DNA of 64,000 bases from Candidatus Opimibacter skivensis (GTDB lineage: Bacteria; Bacteroidota; Bacteroidia; Chitinophagales; Saprospiraceae), in NCBI GenBank assembly GCA_016722045.1, contig JADKGY010000008.1, forward strand, positions 310,001 through 374,000. The letters are read 5' to 3'. The notes under the pieces were generated by a model. It had not been told where the DNA came from. It searched no databases and saw only the letters and a list, made by a program, of their open reading frames with translations. The translations under genes and the position numbers were made by a program. Shown here piece after piece: positions 18,711 to 27,603 of the stretch (within the stretch, counting starts at the first letter, position 1; each line of letters starts with the position of its first letter).

Positions 18711-19001
18711 ATGAAAGAGTTTTATTTAAGAAACGAAAAAAGAATTTCGCGGGTAGCGACGATCATTATTCTTATCGCATTGGTCAGGACGATTTCTGAA
18801 CCATTTCGATTGCAATATTATTCATCATCGACGTTAGGCTTTGGGGACGTAAAACCTTATCTATTAGGAGGTCTTGTCATTTCCATTGGACTATTGGCGA
18901 TGACCGTATTTTCGTTTTACAATAAATACAAATTCATTACTCTTCTGGCCATCCTGGTCATCATCGGAATGTTGATTATTAAATTTGAATACATCCTTTA
19001 G
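18711..19001 (+). CDS. Small membrane protein, three predicted helices
   Basis: 96 residues from ATG 18711. A longer frame opens at 18615 but its first 32 residues lie in intergenic repeat sequence. A basic N-terminus (MKEFYLRNEKRISR) is followed by three hydrophobic segments (about 15-27, 48-65 and 73-90). No family recognised; probably an inner membrane protein. Confidence 0.55.
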   Translation: MKEFYLRNEKRISRVATIIILIALVRTISEPFRLQYYSSSTLGFGDVKPYLLGGLVISIGLLAMTVFSFYNKYKFITLLAILVIIGMLIIKFEYIL

Positions 19002-19135
19002 GGCATATTTTGGAAATCTTCATTCAAATGTGGTCTTGGGGCGCTTAAAATTTAATGGTTTTAAGTATATTTATTTGCCAGGAAACTTCATGAAGTACTG
19101 ATATTTTTTACTTTATAACATAAAAATTATTGACT

Positions 19136-20389
19136 ATGAAAAATTTATTTCTTTTTACAATCACGTTGTTATGCTCTTTTCAACTGTTCGCTTCTGATTC
19201 AACGATTGTTTTCAGAAATCTGCCTTATGGGGAGATTGTCAGAACTGCACAGGAGGAGAAAAAATTAATCTTTCTCTATTTTCATTTTAAAGGATGTGGT
19301 GCCTGTGTCACGATGGAAAAAACCGCTTTCAAAGATCCGAATGTCGCTGATTTTATGAATCAGCATTTTGTCAACATGACAATCAATACCATGGAAGGAG
19401 AAGGAATTGAAACCAATAAGATTTTTAATGTCAGGATGCATCCTACATTTATGATACTGGATGAGAAAGAAAATATCCTGCACAAATGGGTGGGTGTATA
19501 TACGCCCGAAGAATTTATTTCGCAGGCGAAAAATGCCCTGAACGGAACAAGCCGGTATGCTGATTATGTCAAACAATATAAAAAAGGCAACCGGGATCCT
19601 GATTTTTTATATCAGTATACTTATCTCATGCGTGATGCATACGAATTGCCTCCTTCTGTCATTGAAGAATATATCAATACACAGAAAGGTGATGCTTTAT
19701 CTGCTGAGAAAAACATAAAGTACATTTATGAATTTGCAATGCATGATTTTGATATCGCGATTCCATTCAATAGTGAAGCATATCGTTTTATGCTGGAGCA
19801 CAGAGATTTGTTTGCATCCTATTTTGACAAAGACCAGGTGGATTCGCGACTGGTATGGATCGCGGATCATATGGCCGAAGTAGCCATTGACGCATTAAAT
19901 GATACGCTGTACGAACAGGCCCTGGCTGTCATAAAACAATTCCCCATAGGTAAGATGTATGAGTTCCATGAAATGGATGGACGGCCGACGGGTATCATTA
20001 TGGAGAAAAACCTTCCGCTTTCACTCCAGATGGCTTATGAAAGGAAACAGGGAAACATGGCGGAGTATCGCAAAACCTCAAAGCAATATCTCGAACAGAT
20101 ATGGGATGATCCGGATGCCCTGAATGAAAGGGCGTGGTCCATCTATCTGCAGGATGATGATCCTGAATTGCTTAAAAGTGCAATCTCAAGTGTGAAACGA
20201 TCTTTAAAGCTGAAAAGTGAATATGCCAATACGGACACGTATGCTGCCTTACTTTATAAAACCGGAGACTTTAAAGAAGCCTACAAACAGGCGATAAAAG
20301 CTATTGAACTCGCTAAAAAAGAAGGGGCTGATTCTACAGATACTTCAACACTTTTAGAGAAAATTAATGAACAGTTGAAAAATAAATAA
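19136..20389 (+). CDS. Thioredoxin-fold protein with C-terminal helical repeats
   Basis: 417 residues from ATG 19136; a TTG six bases upstream is less likely. The signal peptide ends LFAS. Residues 25-135 are a thioredoxin-like domain: LIFLYFHFKGCGACVTMEK has a CGAC redox motif in the place of CxxC, and NVRMHPTFMILDEKENIL supplies the cis-Pro strand. The C-terminal half is helical with TPR-like features (DPDALNERAWSIYLQDDD; TYAALLYKTGDFKEAYKQAI). It resembles the periplasmic 'thioredoxin family plus TPR' proteins of Bacteroidota, likely acting on disulfides in the periplasm. It lies directly upstream of an M28 peptidase with a 73-base gap. Confidence 0.82.
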   Translation: MKNLFLFTITLLCSFQLFASDSTIVFRNLPYGEIVRTAQEEKKLIFLYFHFKGCGACVTMEKTAFKDPNVADFMNQHFVNMTINTMEGEGIETNKIFNVRMHPTFMILDEKENILHKWVGVYTPEEFISQAKNALNGTSRYADYVKQYKKGNRDPDFLYQYTYLMRDAYELPPSVIEEYINTQKGDALSAEKNIKYIYEFAMHDFDIAIPFNSEAYRFMLEHRDLFASYFDKDQVDSRLVWIADHMAEVAIDALNDTLYEQALAVIKQFPIGKMYEFHEMDGRPTGIIMEKNLPLSLQMAYERKQGNMAEYRKTSKQYLEQIWDDPDALNERAWSIYLQDDDPELLKSAISSVKRSLKLKSEYANTDTYAALLYKTGDFKEAYKQAIKAIELAKKEGADSTDTSTLLEKINEQLKNK

Positions 20390-20462
20390 TGATCCTTTGG
20401 GGCAAACAAGTGATCATTTTTTATAAAGGCTTGACTATCTTTAAATACAAAGTTCTTCAATC

Positions 20463-22205
20463 ATGAAAATTCTTTTCCTGTTCCTGGCTTTCTTCGTCAC
20501 TGTATTACCTGATTTGTCAGCCCAGACGAATATTCATTTTACCAATCCGGTCATCTATAATGTGCTGAAAGGAAATTACAATCCCGAGGATTATCTGCCC
20601 GCTTTTCCTGTAGATGATCCTTATGCCATCGCTACGGATCTGAATGCTGAAATTAATCCGGACTCATTAAAAGCAACTTTACTTTCATTGGAGGCTTTTC
20701 ATAATCGCAATACGGCTTCAGATACGATTTCCGAAACTACAGGCATAGGTGCTGCACGCAAATGGGTGCTCTCGCAATTTGAACGATTGAGCCTTCTGCA
20801 AGGGAGTCGTCTGGTGACTGGATATCTTCAGTTTGATCAGGATGTTTGTGGCATGATGAGTCATAAGGATGTGGTAGCCATACTACCGGGAAGAGATATT
20901 TCAGACCCATCATCCATCATCATTGAAGCACATCTTGACAGCCGGTGCAAAGACAACTGCGACATCACCTGCCTGGCCCAGGGCATGGAAGATAATGGAA
21001 GTGGTGTAGCGCTTATACTAGAGCTCGCCCGCATCATGAGCCGATATGTATATGATCACACGATTGTCTTCATGACCGTCACAGGTGAAGAGCAAGGTTT
21101 ATTGGGTGCAAACGCATATTCAGATTATGCTTTGGCGCAAAGCATTCCGATCAAAGCTGTTCTCAATAATGATATTGTCGGTGGCATTATCTGCGGAGAA
21201 ACTTCTTCACCACCATCCTGTCCCGGGTTAAATAATATCGACAGCACACAAGTCAGGCTCTTTTCATTTGGTGGTTTCAATTCACCACATAAAGCATTGA
21301 GCAGATTTATCAAACTTGAATATCAGGAAATGATAAAGCCGATTGCAAAAGTCCCCATGCAGGTTTCAATCATGTCACCCGAAGATCGAACAGGCAGAGG
21401 TAGTGATCATATTCCTTTCCGCGAAAATGGATTTGCAGCGATGCGTTTTTGTTCCGCCAATGAACATGGGAACGCGGATGTAACTAATCCTGATTATCAT
21501 GATCGACAGCATACATCAGACGATATCCTGGGTGTAGACAGAGATGGTGATCTTGTGATCGATAGTTTTTTTGTAGATTTTGATTACCTCGCGCGCAATG
21601 CGGTCGTCAATGGAACGGGTGCTGCTATGGCCGCATTAGGTCCAAAATCCCCGTCGATACTCAGTGTCGGGCAGGATGGTAAATTTCTTTATATCGAGAT
21701 TGCTGATCCGATTGATTATAATCATTACCTGGTAGGACTCAGAACTTTTACAAACGATTTTGATACATTGTATTATGTCATGAATTCTAAGACCGGTGTG
21801 TTTGAATTGCCCAGCCGGCAGGTGAATATTTTTATTTCAGCTGCAGCGATCGATAGCAGAGGAATTGAAAGTTTATTTTCAGAAGAAAAATTAGTTCGTC
21901 TCACAGGTACGCATGACGAACAAATCGAAGCCAATAAAATTGAATTGTTACAAAACAAACCTAATCCTTTTGATGAATCGACCATCATCAGTTTTTTAGT
22001 CAATGAACCTCTTTCTGTTCAGCATGCCAAAATCGTAATCACGGATGTCAAAGGAAAGATCGTCAAAGAAATTCCTGCAGACGTAAAGACAGGTATGAAT
22101 GAAGTCCTCTTTGAACATGGTTATAATGCGACAGGGACTTATTTTTATTCCCTGTATGTTGATGATCAACTGATCGCGACGAAAAAGATGGTGTTTGCGA
22201 ATTAG
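20463..22205 (+). CDS. M28-family zinc peptidase with T9SS sorting domain
   Basis: 580 residues with a signal peptide ending DLSAQT. The peptidase domain (about 110-390) shows the M28 metal ligands: IIEAHLDSRC (His-Asp), EDNGSGVALILELAR (bridging Asp), VTGEEQGLLGANAYSDYA (catalytic Glu and ligand), LNNDIVGG, SDHIPFRENGFAAMRF and a final His in YHDRQHTSDD. So it should be an aminopeptidase or related exopeptidase. The last 80 residues (LLQNKPNPFDESTIISFLV to YFYSLYVDDQ) are a type A sorting domain, so it is exported by T9SS. It converges on a two-component regulator with a 5-base gap. Confidence 0.92.
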   Translation: MKILFLFLAFFVTVLPDLSAQTNIHFTNPVIYNVLKGNYNPEDYLPAFPVDDPYAIATDLNAEINPDSLKATLLSLEAFHNRNTASDTISETTGIGAARKWVLSQFERLSLLQGSRLVTGYLQFDQDVCGMMSHKDVVAILPGRDISDPSSIIIEAHLDSRCKDNCDITCLAQGMEDNGSGVALILELARIMSRYVYDHTIVFMTVTGEEQGLLGANAYSDYALAQSIPIKAVLNNDIVGGIICGETSSPPSCPGLNNIDSTQVRLFSFGGFNSPHKALSRFIKLEYQEMIKPIAKVPMQVSIMSPEDRTGRGSDHIPFRENGFAAMRFCSANEHGNADVTNPDYHDRQHTSDDILGVDRDGDLVIDSFFVDFDYLARNAVVNGTGAAMAALGPKSPSILSVGQDGKFLYIEIADPIDYNHYLVGLRTFTNDFDTLYYVMNSKTGVFELPSRQVNIFISAAAIDSRGIESLFSEEKLVRLTGTHDEQIEANKIELLQNKPNPFDESTIISFLVNEPLSVQHAKIVITDVKGKIVKEIPADVKTGMNEVLFEHGYNATGTYFYSLYVDDQLIATKKMVFAN

Positions 22206-22210
22206 TGTTA

Positions 22211-22849
22211 TCAAACTATTTTACCCTTTATAGCTTTTACTACTGCCTCTGATTTGGAGTTGACGTGAAGTTTCTCATAAATACTCCGGATATGTCCACG
22301 TACAGTATCTAAACTTATAAAACAATTATCTGCGATCAGTTTGTAACTCATCCCCTTCACCAGGCAGGCCAGAATCTCTTTTTCACGTTCGCTTAAATGA
22401 AAGCTATTTATGGGAATGGGTGAAGATGAATCCTGTACTATTTTTAATACTTTGGAAGCAATAGAAGGACTCATTGGAGCACCTCCTTCGACAGTTTCAC
22501 GGATAGCCTCCAGGATCCTGGCCGGGGAAGTATTTTTTAAAATGTATCCCGAAGCTCCTGCACAAACGGACTGAAATATTTTTTCAGTGTCTTCAAAAAT
22601 AGTTTGCATCAGTATTTTTATCTCCGGGAATTTATTTTTTACTATTTGTACTGCTTCAATGCCACTAATACCGGGCATGCCAATATCCATTAGCAATACA
22701 TCCGGCTTAATCGAATTAATGTGTTGTACTATATCTGAACAATCGGGATACGCTCCCACACACTCAAAGCCATTACTTCCATTGATAAGCTGGTAAAGCC
22801 CTGTGCGCAGACTCTTGTTATCTTCAAATATGGCCACTTTTATGTTCAT
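22211..22849 (-). CDS. NarL/LuxR-type response regulator
   Basis: 212 residues. The receiver domain (1-120) has the acidic pocket at IFEDN, phospho-acceptor Asp in DVLLMDIGMPG and a conserved Lys in YILKNTSPA. The LuxR-type HTH (about 148-205) reads LSEREKEILACLVKGMSYKLIADNCFISLDTVRGHIR. Its ATG overlaps the stop of the upstream kinase by 4 bases, so the two form a cognate pair. Targets unknown; the kinase diverges from the cysteine-rich secreted pair at 25033. Confidence 0.95.
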   Translation of the reverse strand: MNIKVAIFEDNKSLRTGLYQLINGSNGFECVGAYPDCSDIVQHINSIKPDVLLMDIGMPGISGIEAVQIVKNKFPEIKILMQTIFEDTEKIFQSVCAGASGYILKNTSPARILEAIRETVEGGAPMSPSIASKVLKIVQDSSSPIPINSFHLSEREKEILACLVKGMSYKLIADNCFISLDTVRGHIRSIYEKLHVNSKSEAVVKAIKGKIV

Positions 22850-24738
22850 GCTGTGATGAGTAAAAACTGGATTGTGGTGCCTTTTCCCGCTCCGGAATCA
22901 ATGAGTAGTTTTCCTCCTATTTCTTCTGCCCTCTTTTTCATGTTCTTCAGGCCGTTGCCCTCTGATGGTTGATTTACATCAAAACCTTTTCCATTATCCC
23001 GGATCACCATGGTAAGATTATTCTTTGTACCGTTGATGGAGAAAAAAGCTCTGTCAGCCCCGGCATATTTTACCATGTTATTAATCGCTTCTTTAAAAAT
23101 AAGATAGAGGTTCTTCCTTACTTCCATTGGTAACTTCAGTCGTGCCACATTTTCATCTGCTGTAAATTCAAAATCAATATTTTTAGCTCTAAGTAATTCG
23201 TATGCAAATGAACGCATACGCCAGATAATCTTTTCAAAATTATCATTTTCAGGATTGATGGTCCATACGATATCTGCCATTGATTCCAGCATTTTCCTGG
23301 AGCTTTCGCTAATATTATCGAGTAAGTGGATAGCTTCATTAGATTGCTGTTTAGCCAATTCACTAAAAATAGTAATACTGCTAAGTGTGCTTCCTACATC
23401 ATCATGCAGGTCGATGGCAATGCGGTTCCGTAAAGTCTGAAGTTTCAGTAATTGTTTAGTTTGATAGTTTTTGTAAAACAAAATAAAGAAAAGAAGCAAT
23501 GTGACTATACCTGCAATAAAATAATATTTTACAAGCTTCTGTCTTTTTATTACGGAGTTTTGAAGTTCTTTGTCCTTGGTCAACAAAATAATTTCATTGT
23601 CTTTCTTCTCGGATTCATATTTGGTTTTCATTTCCTCAATCTGCCGGCTCTTGTTTTCATTTAACAAGCTGTCCTTATAAAAAATATAAAGCTTATAATG
23701 CTTCAAAGATAAATTGTAATTACCTACTGCACTGTCTAACGAGGCAAGTGACAGATATACATCAGTAATTCCATCTTTTGAACCAATTCCTTTTGAAATT
23801 GAAAGAGCGTCTTCCAGGTATTTTCTCGCTTCCTTGTATTCTTTAAGTCCGATATAAGCAGTCCCGATATTTATGTAAGCATAACTGATGCTCTTTTTGT
23901 CGTTTATTCCTTCAGCAATTTTTAACGCAGCCAGGCTATAATTTAAAGCTTTTACATAATCTTTCTGCAATATGTAAATCTGTGAGATGTTATTGTAACA
24001 ATTGAAACTGCTTTTTTTATCCCCTATCCTTTCCATTATTTTCAGTGCAGAAAAATTGCTTCTGAGTGCATCAGTATAATTATGCTGCTTCGTATAAATA
24101 AGTGCCAGGTTGATATAGCAGCCAGCTATTGCCTGTGTATCTCCCCGGGTCTCCTCAATTTTCAATGCAGCCAAAATATTTGCCACGCCTTCAGTAAAAT
24201 TGCCCTGCTCATAATTAATAACTCCCATGGTTATATGCCCGCTGGCAACACCCTCCATATCTCCTATTTCCTCATATAGTTTGTTTGCTGTAAAAAAAGA
24301 ATTCAATGCTTCAGGGTAATTGCCCTTGTAATAATAAATATTACCACATTCAAGATAGCCATGTGCCTGGCCCTTTTTATCGGAAATTTCTTCGCTGATT
24401 TTTATTACGATTAAAAAATATTCTAATGCCTTTGAAAAATCACCCTGGTCCTCATACGTAATCCCAATATTCGTATAAGCCCCTGCTTTCCCTTTTCCAT
24501 AATTTATTTCTTCTGAAAGCTTTAAAGCATCTTCAGCATATTTTCTTGCCTTTAAATAGTCACTGGATTGCCAAAACAATCTGCTCACGGCATTTAGTGT
24601 AAATACTTTATCCGAGTCTTCTTTAGCAGTACTCAGTTCGTTAAGCAAAGAATCGAGTTTATGGGTATTTTGAGCCACACATAAATTACTATTGAAAATT
24701 TGTAGAAGACAAATAAAGAAAAGAATATTCTTTTTCAT
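22846..24738 (-). CDS. TPR-containing HisKA_3-type sensor histidine kinase
   Basis: About 630 residues from ATG 24738, which begins a clean signal peptide (MKKNILFFICLLQIF, cleavage near CVAQ). The frame opens at 24831 but the extra 31 residues are not signal-like. Periplasmic TPR repeats of about 40 residues span roughly 30-380 (GAYTNIGITYEDQGDFSKAL; GHITMGVINYEQGNFTEGV). A transmembrane helix lies near 415-435 (YFIAGIVTLLLFFILFY). The H box is IAIDLHDDVGSTLSSITIFS, the NarX/DesK type, and the ATPase part has EAINNMVKYAGADR and IRDNGKGFD. It phosphorylates the coupled NarL regulator. The signal sensed is unknown. Confidence 0.92.
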   Translation of the reverse strand: MKKNILFFICLLQIFNSNLCVAQNTHKLDSLLNELSTAKEDSDKVFTLNAVSRLFWQSSDYLKARKYAEDALKLSEEINYGKGKAGAYTNIGITYEDQGDFSKALEYFLIVIKISEEISDKKGQAHGYLECGNIYYYKGNYPEALNSFFTANKLYEEIGDMEGVASGHITMGVINYEQGNFTEGVANILAALKIEETRGDTQAIAGCYINLALIYTKQHNYTDALRSNFSALKIMERIGDKKSSFNCYNNISQIYILQKDYVKALNYSLAALKIAEGINDKKSISYAYINIGTAYIGLKEYKEARKYLEDALSISKGIGSKDGITDVYLSLASLDSAVGNYNLSLKHYKLYIFYKDSLLNENKSRQIEEMKTKYESEKKDNEIILLTKDKELQNSVIKRQKLVKYYFIAGIVTLLLFFILFYKNYQTKQLLKLQTLRNRIAIDLHDDVGSTLSSITIFSELAKQQSNEAIHLLDNISESSRKMLESMADIVWTINPENDNFEKIIWRMRSFAYELLRAKNIDFEFTADENVARLKLPMEVRKNLYLIFKEAINNMVKYAGADRAFFSINGTKNNLTMVIRDNGKGFDVNQPSEGNGLKNMKKRAEEIGGKLLIDSGAGKGTTIQFLLITA

Positions 24739-25032
24739 AATTCTTCTGTTATGGTTTATCCTGAGCAGGACATTCTCTATTAAAGATAGATTTTTTGGAA
24801 TAGTAGTCAAAGTGCACAACAAATAAACCACTTCTGAGCCCTATATCCTATAGCACAGAGATGCCGTTTTCATAGAAACAGGTGGTTAAAATTCAGCATG
24901 TTTATGCTATTGCCATGGCTTCCTGCGGGGTATATCTTTACATGCAACTTGTTCTTTCTTCAACCAGGTCATAGTAATAATTCAAGAAAGCCGCGATAAC
25001 GATTTATAACTTTATACTAAAAACCAAAAATC

Positions 25033-25527
25033 ATGAAACTTCAATTATCCAAAAAGCTCTTCGCTTTCATCATTGCCATAATGATGTTTTCCGTATTACC
25101 CGGCATAGCCAATGCTCAACAAAGTTGTCAAAATGGTCATTGCCCCAGTGGTTACTTTTGCCTTCATGGGCATTGCGTTCATCTTCCCTGCACTTGTCGT
25201 AGGCCTATTCCATTTAGATGCGGTCAGGCTTGTGGTTGGTATGCCGACCCAACACATTCAAACGATGTGGTTTCCATTTCTGATGATAGTTCAGCAGACT
25301 TCAGCCTTACATTGACCGATGCTCAATATGTGTCTCTCAAAATTTATGATATAACCGGAAGACTGATCAAAACACTTGCCAAGAGCAGGTTGCCCCAAGG
25401 AGAAAATGAAATTGAATGGGACCAAACAGACGACTATGGGAAAACCGTAAGTGCCGGCATTTACATTTTGCAATTGGATGCAGGCCCTGATTATTCAGAC
25501 ACAATAAAACTTTCAGTAATGAACTAG
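25033..25527 (+). CDS. Small cysteine-rich secreted protein with T9SS sorting domain (copy 1)
   Basis: 164 residues. Signal peptide about 1-28 (PGIANAQQ). A short core (about 30-70) has eight cysteines in the spacing CxxxxCxxxxxxCxxxxC with GHC twice (SCQNGHCPSG, FCLHGHCVH), then PCTC, RCGQAC. The rest (about 85-164) is a T9SS/FlgD-like sorting domain: SLKIYDITGRLIKTLAK, GENEIEWDQTDDYGK, SAGIYILQLDAG. Tandem paralogue of the next gene: signal and sorting parts are almost the same, the core differs strongly. An even number of cysteines suggests disulfides. The function is unknown. A secreted mini-protein effector, toxin or adhesin-like factor is an inference from shape only. Confidence 0.8.
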   Translation: MKLQLSKKLFAFIIAIMMFSVLPGIANAQQSCQNGHCPSGYFCLHGHCVHLPCTCRRPIPFRCGQACGWYADPTHSNDVVSISDDSSADFSLTLTDAQYVSLKIYDITGRLIKTLAKSRLPQGENEIEWDQTDDYGKTVSAGIYILQLDAGPDYSDTIKLSVMN

Positions 25528-25587
25528 TCAAACAACTAAATGAAATTTTAAACAATAATAGCCACTTCTTTATAAAAATCAAGAATC

Positions 25588-26085
25588 ATGAAACTTCAAT
25601 TATCCAAAAAGTTCTTCGCTTTCATCATTGCCATAATGATGTTTTTCGTATTACCCGGTATAGCCAATGCTCAACAAAGCATAGCCAATGCTCAACAAGG
25701 ATTAGATAACTCTCAACTACCATGTCAAAGCTGTCTTTCTTGGTGTGGTTGTGGTTTACGGTGCATACGCGGGCACTGCTATCGTTGGTATCCCTTTTAT
25801 ACCGATCCACTACACAAAAACGATGTGCTTTCTCTTTCTGATAGTAATTCCGCAGACTTCAGCCTTGAGTTGACCGAAGCGCATGATGTGTCTCTTAAAA
25901 TTTATGATGTAACCGGAAGACTGATTAAAACACTTGCCGAAAGCACGTTGCCAGAAGGAGAAAATCAAATAGAATGGAACAAAACAGACGAATATGGAAA
26001 TACCGTAAGTGCCGGCATTTATATTTTGCAATTGAATGCAGGTACTGAATATTCAGACTTAAGAAAACTTACTGTAATGAACTAA
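25588..26085 (+). CDS. Small cysteine-rich secreted protein with T9SS sorting domain (copy 2)
   Basis: 165 residues. The signal peptide is nearly identical to copy 1, then an in-frame 21-bp repeat duplicates IANAQQ at the cleavage region. The core has six cysteines (LPCQSCLSWCGCGLRC, RGHC), in a different pattern from copy 1. The C-terminal sorting domain (SLKIYDVTGRLIKTLAE, GENQIEWNKTDEYGN, SAGIYILQLNAG) is close to that of copy 1. The sequence after the stop is also related in both copies (TCAA-CAACTAAATG), so the duplicated unit is about 555 bp and includes 3' flank. The two genes are 60 bases apart in the same direction. Confidence 0.8.
   Translation: MKLQLSKKFFAFIIAIMMFFVLPGIANAQQSIANAQQGLDNSQLPCQSCLSWCGCGLRCIRGHCYRWYPFYTDPLHKNDVLSLSDSNSADFSLELTEAHDVSLKIYDVTGRLIKTLAESTLPEGENQIEWNKTDEYGNTVSAGIYILQLNAGTEYSDLRKLTVMN
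25660..25701. repeat. In-frame 21-bp tandem repeat at the signal-peptide cleavage region
   Basis: Copies 25660-25680 and 25681-25701 both begin ATAGCCAATGCTCAACAA and encode IANAQQS then IANAQQG. The neighbouring paralogue has one copy. The repeat gives the protein two possible AxA-like signal peptidase sites (ANA). Confidence 0.85.
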
Positions 26086-26261
26086 TCAATCAACTAAATG
26101 GATTTTTTAACGATAATGACCACTCCTTCGCCTTGCATTATCCAGCAGAATAATAATGCTCGAAATCAATTATAGTAAACTTCATGCAGTCGCTGAGTGA
26201 GTTGAACCGAAACGGAATTAGTGATCGACAGTATTTATCAGAAAGTAGTTTTAACACATTC

Positions 26262-26297
26262 GACAAACCTTTAGGTTGGTAAATCTAAAGGTTTGTC
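26262..26297. terminator. Perfect 13-bp hairpin between convergent genes
   Basis: GACAAACCTTTAG (26262-26274) and CTAAAGGTTTGTC (26285-26297) are perfect reverse complements around a 10-base loop. It lies between the cysteine-rich gene pair (+) and the gene ending at 26452 (-), where a bidirectional terminator is expected. There is no clear U-tract on either strand, so Rho-independent action is uncertain. Confidence 0.5.
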
Positions 26298-26336
26298 AAA
26301 GCGAACGAAATATCGGAATCTGAAGGCACCTGTGAA

Positions 26337-26448
26337 TCGTTACTCGATATTCGATATTCGATATTCGTTACTCGATATTCGTTATTCGTTATTCGTTATT
26401 CGTTATTCGTTACTCGTTACTCGTTACTCGTTACTCGTTACTCGTTAC
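26337..26448. repeat. Heptanucleotide tandem array, 16 units
   Basis: Sixteen exact 7-base units, all TCGTTAC, TCGTTAT or TCGATAT, fill 26337-26448. The variants are grouped: TCGATAT on the left, TCGTTAT in the middle, six TCGTTAC on the right. The array ends four bases before the stop codon of the minus-strand gene at 26452. Shorter arrays of the same units occur at 18433-18460 and 50264-50291. Confidence 0.92.
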
Positions 26449-26451
26449 TCG

Positions 26452-27351
26452 TCAATGTCTTCTCACAGTTGTTTTCTTTGCCTTCACATGTCCCTTAGGA
26501 CCTTTCACCGTTGTATGTTTCACGGTGGTTTTGTGACCGCGTGGTCCTGTTACTGTTGTGCGTGTATGAGTTACTCTGTAATTACCGACGACATTTGCAT
26601 GCCTGTTGCGGACGACAACGGAATGGGTTCTGACAGGTGCATATAATTTGTGCGCATGGATGACACGGTTAGTGTGAACGATCGCATACGAATGATGATA
26701 TCTTGTATAATATGGATGCCATACATGCCAGCCTAATGGTCTCCAGGGACTCCACCATACCGGGTAGGTGCGCCAGCGCCATGGTGATACCCAGGGCCTG
26801 TACACAGGAGCATAAACGAATCGTACTGAAGGCCAATACCAGACATTGACGATAATCGCAGGAAGAGCCGCATCATAATTAACCATTGGGCTACCACCTT
26901 TATTGCCACTCATTTCTTCATCTCCTGCCCCTGGCTCCACGATGACTTCTTCACCATATATATCTTCGTCACCTACGATTTGAAGGATCGCTGTAGTGTC
27001 ACCTGTTTTTTCTAGCTCGATGACAGCGATGTCCTGACTCTCCGAACCTGAAACAGGAACCTGCAATATTAATGCGTGTGAATTTTTATCAGACTTGTCA
27101 ATCACACGGATATAATCAATGTCATTATCACCATTCAGATCCAGATTGTTGACATTGTTGGATTGTGTATTGAGTTGTTTTTCGAAATCTTCAGGTGAGG
27201 TTGAATTTTGAAATAAAAACAAAGCCCCCTGAAGGCTGAAATTATCTCCCGGCAATCCTGTAGAATCCTGTCCGGATTCATTTTGGGAATAGGCAACCTG
27301 GAAAGTAAATGCAAGCAGGAAGAGAGAGAAAAAAATAGGCATAGTTTTCAT
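26452..27351 (-). CDS. Exported protein with EF-hand-like loop and Trp/His/Arg-rich tail
   Basis: About 299 residues from ATG 27351 (MKTMPIFFSLFLLAFTF, cleavage near YSQ). Upstream in-frame ATGs at 27372 and 27411 would give a longer, less signal-like N-terminus. The middle has an Asp/Asn-rich loop (DLNGDNDIDYIRV) spaced like an EF-hand or dockerin calcium loop, then beta-rich IQVPV-like and VIELEKTGDT segments. Around 160-230 it is packed with Trp, Tyr, Pro and Arg (WRWRTYPVWWSPWRPLGWHV). The final 70 residues are basic and Thr/His-rich with repeats (TVTGPRGHKTTVKH, TTVKGPKGHVK). I believe similar unnamed proteins occur in other Bacteroidota. Surface or periplasmic; function unknown. Confidence 0.7.
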   Translation of the reverse strand: MKTMPIFFSLFLLAFTFQVAYSQNESGQDSTGLPGDNFSLQGALFLFQNSTSPEDFEKQLNTQSNNVNNLDLNGDNDIDYIRVIDKSDKNSHALILQVPVSGSESQDIAVIELEKTGDTTAILQIVGDEDIYGEEVIVEPGAGDEEMSGNKGGSPMVNYDAALPAIIVNVWYWPSVRFVYAPVYRPWVSPWRWRTYPVWWSPWRPLGWHVWHPYYTRYHHSYAIVHTNRVIHAHKLYAPVRTHSVVVRNRHANVVGNYRVTHTRTTVTGPRGHKTTVKHTTVKGPKGHVKAKKTTVRRH

Positions 27352-27494
27352 AATGACAACATTTTTATTCATAACAGAGACTAAAATTAATGGATTCTGA
27401 CATGATATCATTCATCCATTCGGGTGATTTTATAGCGTTTGGACATTCCGTCAGTCCATTGGTTTAATTCCGGAAACAGAAAAACAGAAAAACC

Positions 27495-27598
27495 GTTGTT
27501 GGTTGTAAGAAAGTAGACAGATTATTGGTCAAAGGGTATTGGGATTGTATCTAATAACCATTAACCTGTCCATTTTCTTAAAACCAATAACGAACAAC
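27495..27598. repeat. MITE-like imperfect inverted repeat, copy A
   Basis: Left arm 27495-27520 (starts GTTGTTGGTTG, ends GTAGACAG) and right arm 27566-27598 (starts CTGTCCATTTTC, ends GAACAAC) are imperfect reverse complements; 17 of 20 bases match in the inner part. The element ends six bases before the stop of the cyclase gene. It fills most of the 252-base gap 27352-27603. Related copies are at 40000-40104 and 41626-41770. Confidence 0.45.
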
Positions 27599-27603
27599 AT
27601 TTT

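Noticed and set aside
26337..26448. CRISPR or coding repeat
   Set aside because: Uninterrupted 7-base units, no spacers, stop codons and frameshifts in all frames.
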